Source of the DNA: Rhabdornis inornatus
Taxonomy: Eukaryota > Chordata > Aves > Passeriformes > Rhabdornithidae
Assembly (NCBI GenBank): GCA_013397075.1
Contig: VWZS01004810.1
Location: 2,342,015-2,406,014 of the forward strand
DNA length: 64,000 bases
Direction: 5' to 3'
Below the pieces are notes generated by a model that worked only from the letters and a program-made list of their open reading frames with translations, made no database searches and had not been told where the DNA came from. Shown in pieces: positions 55,338 through 64,000 of this stretch. Position 1 is the first letter of the stretch. Each line of letters opens with the position of its first letter. The position numbers and the translations under genes are program-made.

Positions 55338-56792
55338 CCATTCCTCTCACTTTCTTTTCTTGCTGCAACTCTATTTTTAAATGTGGCTCTCTGTGCCCTG
55401 CACTGCCTGGGAGGTGACATGGACTCAAGTTAGGCCCACTATAGGAAATAATTCCAAATATAATGAACCTAGGAAGTAAAAGATTGGATTTTATGTGTGG
55501 GTATTGAATTGATGGACCCAAATTTGCCTCAAAGTAGTTTCAATACGTCAGGTTACAATTGTGGATGGGAGAATGGAGAATAGCACTGAGCTGGCTTTGC
55601 TGTTATCTGTTAGAAATTCTCGTGTGAGTCAATTCCAGAGATTTTCCACCCCCATTTCCCTGCTGTAACTTGCTCTGACTGCCATTAAAGAAGTAGGACT
55701 GAGTTCCTTCTGTCCTGCTTTGCCATCCTTCCAGCCCCAGACACTTTGTCCTAGGAAGAGCTCTGGGAGACAGAGCTTCAGTTCCACCTGGTTGGAACAG
55801 TAATTGTTCCAATATTTGGCATCAACTCCCAAAAAAGGAATTTTCAAGAGCCAGAACTCTTGAAGAAGAGTAAGAAACTTCTCTTTGGGAGTTCCCCCTC
55901 TCTGAATTCAGTGTCTGTGTTTCACACACTGATGAAAAATAGATTCAAACTGTCCCTGCCCATCAATGAGCTCTCCGTGCAACAAGAACCAACATTCTGA
56001 CAATTCACCACCAGCCTCGTGTGCTCACAGCCAATTGTCTGCACATCCTGGACCCCAGCCTGCCCTTATTTTCATCTTTTTTTTTCCTTTTGGGATGAAA
56101 AAGGAAGAAGAGGGACCTTGTTTAGGGACAGCATGTTCCCTAAAGCAAGTCCAACAGCTTCTTTTTGGTGCACTTTCACTCCTGCAGTGTTTAAGCAGTG
56201 TCACTGCATTACATGACAGATGACTCTGGGGTGGTTTGCTCTTTCATCCTCTCCCCAGTGGCAGCACTCTGTACACACTGGAGTGTGGATTTTGGGAGTG
56301 TTTTCTGCTCTGTTTGCATTATTTAAAGACAAATATGGTGCTTCAAAGAGAAGGCTACACAACAAGGTTTTTTTCTGGTTTCCTAAGAGTTTACAAAAGG
56401 CTCAGGCTGGCCCTGGGGCTGTGATGTTGACTGTACAGGGTAGTTTTACTGTTTTAGCTAAAACTTTAGGTTAAACCTTTGCCATGTGCACTCACTTCAT
56501 AACAGCAGCTCTATTTTACATCTGAAGCTTCACCTTTTTGTTCTTTCCTCTTTCTATCGTGACCCACACTGACTGTAAATCAAAAAACTTCTGAAGTCAG
56601 TGAAGTGATGCCACAGCCCTCCAGTTTTCTCTGCTCTTCCTACAAAGGGACATGAAATTAGAATTTGCTTTGTAAAATTCTGTGTATTCACTCTTCCCAA
56701 GCAGGTTTTCTCTGGTCATTACTCATGTGAGCAATCCAGCATTGTTCTGTCACTGCATCTTAATTTCTGTCTGAAAGCACAAGATTTGAAAC
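55338..56792. other. unique DNA, no gene recognised
   Basis: Unique interval. A T9 run lies near 56079. No repeat, exon or RNA gene is supported. Confidence 0.5.
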
Positions 56793-56860
56793 AGAAACAC
56801 AGAATCCATCAGGTTGGAAGAGATCTTTGAGATTGAGTTCAGCCTTCTGTGGACATGTGC
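56793..56860 (-). mobile_element. CR1 LINE 3' tip, minus strand
   Basis: ACACAGAATCCATCAGGTTG is followed by GAAGAGATCTTTGAGATTG and a TTCAGCC segment, matching the CR1 3' terminus in reverse. Only about 60-70 bases are recognisable, and the element is diverged. Confidence 0.65.
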
Positions 56861-58882
56861 AGCTCCTCCTGAGCCCTGTTCAACACAGAAATATCTGTGA
56901 AGTGGGATGTCTCAGAAGTATTCTGAGTGTGAGTGTCTCCTAACTGGGGCTGGTGCAGGAATATTTATTGGTTGGAGCTCAGCAATTGCTGCGTAAAAGC
57001 CCCAGCTGGGTAAAAATAATCACCTTTTTGCAGTGACCCTTTTGCACTGCAAAGTTCTTGTATTTTGGAGGGAAAATGAGGTTTGCTTGTCTTTTTTTTT
57101 TTCCTTTAGGCAGACTGGGTCTGATCTCAAACATCTCATCAAAGGACAACACCTGCATATGGCAGTACACGGGGGCAGGAGGCAGAATGAGGGGGAACAG
57201 TGTTCAAACAATGTTAACTTCGTTTCACAGGAGGAAACAACCCATGGATCATGCAAAAGCAATGAGCTTTAATAGCTTTTAAAATGTTTTTAAACATTTC
57301 CATCACCCCTCTATGTTTTCAGACACAGCTTGGCAATAAATCAAAGTAAAAGCAAACACTCATCTGAGCTGGTCATTAGGGTGAAACAGGAATTAAACAT
57401 TGCAGAGGGGGAAAAATAGAGAGTTTACATCAGTGAGGTTAAGGAGCAGACAGACAAAACACTTGGGAGCTGCAGGGGGATGCATCCTGCTTTCATTTGG
57501 GCCTGAGCAGAGGCCAGGATGAGAACTGGGAATGTGTTGGCTGCGGGAGGCTGCTGCAGGGCTTGGCTGGTTTGCTCCATGGTGGGAGATCTGTGGGGCA
57601 AGTGGTGCTGCTTAGGCTCAGTGTTTGAAGTCAGGCCTCTCAAAGCTCCTGCAGGAGCCTTTTGCTGCCCGAGATTTGCTCTCACCCCCTGTTTGAAGGA
57701 GCAGAATTCAGGGCATCTCTTCTCTGCTCTTCCTGCATTTGCTCTGCTGGTTCTCCCCTGGAGCTGCTCAGACCTCAGTGCTTACAGGGCTATTGTCTCT
57801 CTTGCTTTGCTTCACAGGAGGATTGCAGGTCTGCACGTGCCCCCTGTTTTAGTTCAGTGTAGGAAATCAGTTCTATGTGACCCTTTAGATTTAGCAAGAT
57901 AGAGAAACCATGGATATTTAAGTTACAGGGTGTTTTCAGAAGGTTGAAGTGTCACTCACCATTAACTTTCTGGGCACTGTCCTTGTCCTGAGAGCCTAAT
58001 TTTTCTTTGACAGCCCATTCTCATGATTTCATTTAACAGCTTCTGGGTCTTCAGTAGCCTAATGATTCTTTCTGTTCCTTAGCAGCTCTTCCCCAGCACA
58101 GATCCATGAATCAGTTGGATGCACTTACAGAAGTTGATAAGAGGTGATGAGGAGGAGCAGCACAGTCATTTACACTTCTTATATTTCTTGTTAACAACGC
58201 CATGTGATAATCTGCACCTTTGGAAGGATTTTTGAGGATGTGGAATGAGAGAGTCTTGGTGAAAATATGTTCAGGACCTAGACAGGATGGGCAGAATGTA
58301 CCAGAGACCTGAGTTTCCTATTAAAGGCAGCTCAGAAGATTTAAATTAAGCTAAGCCAGGTCAGCAGAGCTCCTGCTCATTATGATTCTCAAGAATAAAT
58401 GCTGTTAACTAGTCTGCCTTTGTATGTTCTTGCAGCACTGGTAGGCTGAGCTCTGGTGGGTTCACCAAAGTTATTTTGCTCATCCCTTGTCCAGTGCAAT
58501 CCCTTTTCCAAGGAAGTATCTTCCCTTCCAAGGGCAGGTGATTGGGATGTCCCTGCTGTCACAATGGAGCAGAATCTTCGTGTCACACAGTCCTCAGCAA
58601 GCTCAGAAACCCTCCAGGTCCCCACCAAAGCTGTGGATCTCCCAAGGTTCCATCCAGAGGTGCCTGTGCTGACCCTTCCCTGCTCAGCACCACCTGGGCC
58701 ACTGTGGGAATGTCAAGTGAAAGGCACTCCCTGGTTTTATTAGAGCTGCATTTCAGACTGATGAAAGCTTTGTTTCCCAGATTGGAAAATATCAAACCCC
58801 TGGGGTTTCCAGCCACAGCCGGTGCTATATTTAGAAAGTCTTAAATCACTACAAGCTCTAGGTTTGAAGGGGTTGTTATAGA

Positions 58883-58910
58883 ATGTGTGTGTGTTTAGAT
58901 ATGTGTGTGT
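58883..58910. repeat. interrupted (TG)n microsatellite
   Basis: Two runs of TG units separated by TTTAGATA. Confidence 0.9.
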
Positions 58911-59342
58911 TTGGGTTTTATTGTGCAAGATCAGTCAACAGGGATTTTGTGGGTCTGCTTGGCAACGATGGAGTAATTAAAGTGTGTTTTCAGGAATGGT
59001 GGGGGGAAAGAAATGCTGAGAGCCAAGAGGAGAAGAAATGGAGGAGGTTAGGGAGTTACTGAGAATAACTTTACTAATCCCTCTTGCCTTGCTGCTCTTG
59101 CAAACCTCAGTCTTTACCTCACAAAGGTGGAAGGCTGCCAAGGGAAAGAATCTCATTAAGATTACACCAAGGCCTCCAGTCTTTGCTGGAATACATTAAA
59201 AGCCAGAAGAGCGCCCAGACCGCCCTGGAGGGGTCTAAGCAGTGCCTGCAGTGACTCATCCAGGAAGATTCCCCCATTGTCCCATATTTTCCAGCCTGCC
59301 AGACGAGTGAGTTCTTTGCAGGATCTAAGTGTGTGTACCTAC

Positions 59343-59357
59343 ACGTGTGTGTGTGTG
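59343..59357. repeat. short (GT)n microsatellite
   Basis: ACGTGTGTGTGTGTG after a shorter GTGTGT run about ten bases upstream. Confidence 0.85.
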
Positions 59358-60240
59358 CCCTAGCAACAGGATCCATCCTGTTTTCAGGGTTTTCCATGTC
59401 AGCCAACCCCAGGAAGTGCAGTAATCAGTAGTGACAAGAAATACCAGAGATACTCCCAGCACTGCCAGCTGAAATCCTCACTTTAAAGCCCCCTAATTTT
59501 GGAAACTTGCCTTCCTTCTCTGAAGTTTTGAATCTGGCTTCCTATAATTAGGTGAGATGGTGAGAATCTATTTTTCTTTCCAGGCTTATGATTTTTCAGC
59601 CAGGTTCCCTCCTTTGGGAAGGGAGCTTCCCGAAGTGACTTCCCCTTCTGCCAAGCGCAGATTTTTGAGAGTGAGCAATCCCAAATTAACATATTCTTGT
59701 ATTTATGTGCGTGTTTAGTCTGCCTGGCCATGTCCACTGGAGGTAAACACTGAACTCCCACACATCTGTGAGCAGTGTCCCTTGCAGGCCCTGCCAAGGG
59801 CACAGTGGAACATCAGGACACTCAGGAAGAACATGTGCTGCTGTGGAAATCTGCAGTTACTGGACATGCTGGAACAGCATGTAGGTGTGTGGGGAAATAC
59901 AATTTTCCAGCAGTAGGGAGGCTTGTGGGAAAAAGAGTGGAGTTCAAACTTCAGTTTGGATCTGACTCTGCTGGGATGTGATTCATTTACTACAAAATCA
60001 TCACTGGGGGTAGAGAGAGCAGATGAATTCCATGCCAAGCTGTTCCATTTTAATTTCCATAAGGGAAATGGTTTGATTTTTAGGTTCATCTCTTTGCTTT
60101 AAGATACCAACCCAGAGCCAGCTCAGGACAGCCAGTTTTGAAGATCACTTGGTAGAACCTGAGCAATGAGGGTGCTGCAGGTGCTGCTGTGGGCACAGGA
60201 GCACTGAAGAGAATTTGATGCGCACTGTATTCCATCATAA

Positions 60241-60960
60241 ATCATGGAATGGCTTGGGCTGGAAAGGACTTTACATGGGCAGGGACACCTTCCACCATCC
60301 CAGGCTGCTCCAAGCCCCAATGTCCAGCCTGGCCTTGGGCACTGCCAGGGATCCAGGGGCAGCCACAGCTGCTCTGGGCACCCTGTGCCAGGGCCTGCCC
60401 ACCCTCCCAGGGAACAATTCCTTCCCAGTATCTCATCTAAACCTATTCTCTGGCAGTGGGAAGCCATTCCCTGTGTCCTGGCACTCCAGACCCCTGTCAG
60501 TTGTCTCTCTCCATCTTTCCTGCAGCTCCTTCAGGCTCTGCAAGGTCACACTGAGGTCACCCCAAAGCTTCTCCTCTCCAGCTGAACAATCCCAGAGCTG
60601 CTCCATCCTCTGATCCCCCTGGTGCCTCCTCTGGATCTCTCCAGCAGCTCCAGCTCCTTCCTGTGCTGGTTCCAGGGCTGGGGCAGCTCTGCAGGTGGGG
60701 TCTCACCTGAGCCCAGGGGCACAGGGGCAGAATCCCCCCTCCCCTGCTGCCCACGCTGGGCTCAGCCCAGGGCAGGGGGTTCAGGGCTGGGGCAGGTCCA
60801 GCTCTCCCCCACAGCACCCCCAGGTCCCTCTCCCAGGGCTGCTCCATCTGCTCATCCCAGCCCGGGCTGATCCCAGGGCAGCTCCAGCACTTGGCCTGGT
60901 GAAACCCCATGAAATTCCCATTGGTCACTCCTTGAACTTGTCCAGGTCCCTCTGGACAGT
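60241..60960 (-). mobile_element. CR1 LINE 3' fragment, longest in the window
   Basis: Minus-strand CR1 of about 720 bases from ATCATGGAATGGCTTGGGC through GGGAGGGTGGGCAGG-type blocks to CTTGTCCAGGTCCCTCTGG. It shares long near-identical stretches with 9799-10336 and extends about 190 bases further 5'. Relative to that copy, about 25 bases are missing near 60274, where GACTTTACATGGGCAGGG skips the usual ATCATC...CCACCCC segment. No intact reverse transcriptase remains. Confidence 0.95.
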
Positions 60961-61398
60961 ATGACTGATGAGAAGAATGAACACATAATTAGTAAAAAAG
61001 CTGATGTTTGGTCAGTGAGTTCCGTGTCCAAATATTTCTTTCAGGTTTGGAATTTTTGTGTCCTTGCCTGCGAGTTTTGCTGCAATATCCCGAATATTTC
61101 GTATGTGTTGCTGCTGAGCTTGGCTCCTGGCATGGGAAACTGTGACAAGCTCTTGCCTCAGCCCCACATAGTCAGACAATTAGCAGGAAGGGAGAGGGAG
61201 GGGAAGGAATAGGTGTGCTGAGCCCTGGAGCTCTCTGTGCTGCACTCCTACCGTGTTCTTCCCTTAGCAACGGGGGATTTACACACAGACAGCCCCTGCA
61301 ATCTCCCCGTGTTTGTTAAGGCATCACCTCTAGCGAAGGCTTGTCTCCTAAATTAATAGTTTGCTCCTTTTTTCTTTACTTTGTGCGTGCCAAGGGCG

Positions 61399-61407
61399 TG
61401 AGTCAGC
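61399..61407 (+). promoter_or_regulatory. AP-1 / MARE-like motif TGAGTCAGC
   Basis: Exact TGAGTCA core with the GC extension of a Maf/NF-E2 site, set in a small patch with several CpGs (GTGCGTGC, GGCGTG, CAGCGC). Chance occurrence is possible; binding is not shown. Confidence 0.3.
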
Positions 61408-61756
61408 GCTGTGCAGTCAGGTTCCCCTGGCTGGTTCTGATTAGAGCCTGAGTGATGGAGCAGGGAGCCTGGACTGGCTCCAGCTGGATTCCACCGTGTC
61501 TCCACTTCCATGCAGTTAAAAATCCCAGACCCAGTGGTTTCATTTATTGCAGTGGACTTTCACCTTGGCTTTGGAGCTTCTATATCTCCCTAGCCAGGAT
61601 GCAAATTGGAGGCCAGATTTCCCCGTGCCTTTGCTAATACATACTTAAAGTCAAATTAATTACCCTGATTCATTTCAGAGTTAACTGCGTTATATATCAG
61701 GAATATTATTATTAGTTACAGTAATACCACAGACTGCTTCTATCCAGAATATCATG

Positions 61757-61764
61757 ATTTGCAT
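61757..61764 (+). promoter_or_regulatory. octamer motif ATTTGCAT
   Basis: Perfect Oct/POU consensus, with ATTAATGG 7 bases downstream, in an AT-rich stretch free of repeats. A candidate enhancer element only. Confidence 0.25.
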
Positions 61765-64000
61765 GGGTTCATTAATGGGCACTGTCTACTCTTAAGGTTA
61801 CAATTCCTCTAAAATAGTGGGACTCACATCAGATGTTCCCAATATCAGACGTATCAGATGTCATCACAGTAAAATGATCTGAGACACTGAGTAGACATTG
61901 AACAAATTGATTCCACCTATTTCCTCTCCTAAAATTTTGACTTTGCTTTTTATGCAACTCATCAACTGACTCATTGTGGCTGCAGACTGAAGTTTTTAAA
62001 AAAAGTTAAAAAAGCAAAAAAATATAAGTCCTCCTTGTTTGTTCTACCTAGAAATTTATACTCCCTGTTTGTATGCTTAAACTACTTTTAGGAACCTCTT
62101 AGATGCTGAAAAAGCCTTTTAGCAAGCACAGGGTTCATTTGAATAAAGAAACTCTTAAGATTCAGATAGAACTGATGTTTTAGGAGTTTAAAACTATCTC
62201 ACTTTTAGACATAAATCAGAAGCTGCATTTAAAAACAGAATTCCAAAGCAGATCATGACAATCTGAGATCAAAAACCAATCTGAGATCAAAGCCAATACA
62301 TATTTAGTACATATTTTGGTTAGTTACATGTTTTGTTTTTGCTAGACCAGTGCTGGTCTTCTACTGCTTTGGATGAGGCCAATCTCCCAGGAGAGAGCCT
62401 GCCTGGCTTGGTTATCACTCCCTCCTCTTATTTCTTGCTGCATAAATGACAAGGTCACTGGCAGTCTGTTTTGTTGGTGGCTGTTCCTGACACATGAAAC
62501 TCTCTTTAGGCAGTTCAGTACTCCCTGTTCCATCTAAAACGCTTCAGAGGAGGGCATTCCCTACTGACCACTCTGAAAACCTGATACCCAGTGGTTGATG
62601 TCTGATATCTCTGGGTTTAAAAGTTTTAGAAGCTTGTGGTGAGGACCTTTAAACATTTTATACCATCATGAATGCAGGAGCAAAGTATATTCACATTGTA
62701 AATCCTACTAATGCTCCAAGGGCTTCTCTCCTCTGCAGAGAGGATGTCATTGAATCATGTGGAATTGCTATAAAGAAATCCTTCACATATCTGTAAGGTG
62801 TGGAGATTAAAAGGAGGAAATTCCATTGAACTCTAGTCAGAATTTTTTGTTTGTGACTTTGGGCTAGAATTTCACCTTGAAAACAGACAAATTTCTTCAA
62901 TTCTTGTGTACTGTATCTTCAGAGTCAGTGTTAAATTTTAATGGGGCAAATGATGGCTCAGTTTGGTTTTACCATATAGTGAGACCCTAGAAACACATTA
63001 GCCAGTCACTCTGGATTTCAGGTGTTTAGAACTCCAATGTATCCTTTCCTTCGGGCTTTACAGAAGCAGTTTGGAGATGGATTTTCCTTTGAAATTGTGT
63101 GGAAAGCAGAGATTCTCCTGTGGAAAGGGGAGTACAGCTGTGAACTCTTCTGTCACAGGAGTACACAGAGGTGTGGAATGCAGAGGTGTAGCAAAATTAG
63201 CAATTTAAACCCAAACTGGGGGAGCTCAGCAGTGCTCCAGTCCACAGCTCTGCAAGATCAGGATTCCTGAGCTCTCTTATTCCATTTGTCAGAGTCAACT
63301 GGTGCAAAAGCACATGGGACTCTTTTTATAGCTGGCAAAATAAATTTTCTTTAATAATTAAAATCTCAAAATAGCAGGAGTTTAAAGGCCTTTTCGTAAT
63401 TCTAATGCCTGATGTGTGTCCTGTCGATTTTGATTTTTTTTTTTAAAGAGGCAGTTTTCCTTAGAATTGAATGCAATTATTATATCTGAGATGAAGCTTT
63501 TTTGCTATTTAGAGCCATGAAAATATGTCCAGAGCCATTCCACTGGAGCAAAAGGAGATGGAACAATCAGGGTCACTCAGCTGTTGTGGAATGAAAAAGA
63601 AACAGATAAAGAACGACCTCCACAGAGGTGCCATTCTCAACAAAAGAAATGCTGGAACCTCTGAAAGACAAAAGTAGTTTGGAGGCAGAAATGTGAAACA
63701 ACTTGAGTGAAGTTGATGAATTTTCAGGATCTTTGGTCTCTGCAAATGTGTTCAGTCCTAGCGATGTCCCTGAGTCTGTCACTCCCTCCCAACTGCATTG
63801 ATGTCTTATCACAGTAATGGCACCAAGTGCTTTCAAATCTTCACTTCTGTAACCTCAGGCTGTGCTGTTTTACTGCTCTGACAAACTGGAAAATGTGTTC
63901 CCAGCCCCTCAAAGCATTGTCACAACGAATTATAATGGGGAAATATTTTGTAACACTTCAGTATTTGTCCCAGGCAGCAAAGATTTGGTTATTGGGAGTT

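Larger units (their letters stand above)
56861..60240. other. unique DNA, no gene recognised
   Basis: Unique DNA with short (TG)n tracts at 58883-58910 and 59343-59357. An acceptor-like TTTTTTTTTTTTCCTTTAG ends at 57109 before an open frame, but no convincing donor follows. A 127-codon frame at 57519-57902 has no domain. Confidence 0.5.
60961..64000. other. unique, AT-rich DNA with regulatory-looking motifs, no gene recognised
   Basis: No transposon is recognised in the last 3 kb. The part from 61640 to 62330 is AT-rich and holds short homeodomain-type and octamer words. The frames at 63022-63270 and 63509-63836 have no domains. A T12 run lies near 63435. Confidence 0.5.

Noticed and set aside
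57110..57282. Open frame after a strong pyrimidine tract ending TTTAG at 57109
   Set aside because: No good donor follows, and two overlapping frames are open; probably chance.
60123..60928. Frames of 82-132 codons at 60.1-60.9 kb
   Set aside because: They fall within the long minus-strand CR1 at 60241-60960 and repeat the peptides seen at 9.8-10.5 kb.
1..64000. CRISPR arrays, operons or prokaryotic defence systems
   Set aside because: No regularly spaced palindromic repeats or clustered long genes. The repeat content marks this as vertebrate nuclear DNA.

Overview
This window reads as nuclear DNA from a bird, most likely a songbird (Passeriformes). The evidence is the dense scatter of short, 5'-truncated CR1 LINE fragments with the GC-rich 3' untranslated consensus typical of passerines, one LTR of the endogenous retrovirus ERVL type, low CpG content, many A- or T-rich simple repeats, and no prokaryote-like gene packing. 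The species call is an inference from repeat style only.

No protein-coding gene, tRNA or rRNA could be recognised. The longest open frames (about 120-214 codons) are chance frames in GC-richer DNA or lie inside CR1 copies. They show no family motifs, and some begin at non-ATG codons. The window is best read as gene-poor intergenic DNA or the interior of a very long intron. Three stretches have convincing splice-like edges around an open frame (24652-24765 minus, 23735-23846 plus, 37817-38035 plus). They are listed only as weak exon candidates.

Layout: 1-4.6 kb is unique DNA with an A-rich tract, a GC-rich patch and a (TCCCAT)n array that contains a 280-base assembly gap. At 4.6-7.3 kb lies an exact 252-bp duplication, one copy of which is bounded by single N characters and looks like an assembly artefact. 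From 7 to 21 kb the DNA is unique, with CR1 copies at 9.8 and 14.6 kb. A probable solo ERVL-type LTR lies at about 21.7-22.0 kb. At 24.1-27 kb is a local mosaic of duplicated 60-100 bp blocks, including a 74-bp block flanked by 16-bp direct repeats. From 27 to 36 kb the DNA is mostly unique, with a two-copy A-rich tandem duplication and a T/G-rich tract with G-quadruplex potential. From 36 to 61 kb CR1 insertions become dense, with most copies on the plus strand from 42 to 55 kb; one copy carries a three-unit 33-bp tandem array. The last 3 kb is AT-rich unique DNA with regulatory-looking motifs.

No new gene system was found. The observations most worth checking are the duplication mosaic at 24-27 kb, the N-bounded 252-bp duplicate, the perfect palindrome at 6278-6300, and the candidate exon at 24652-24765.
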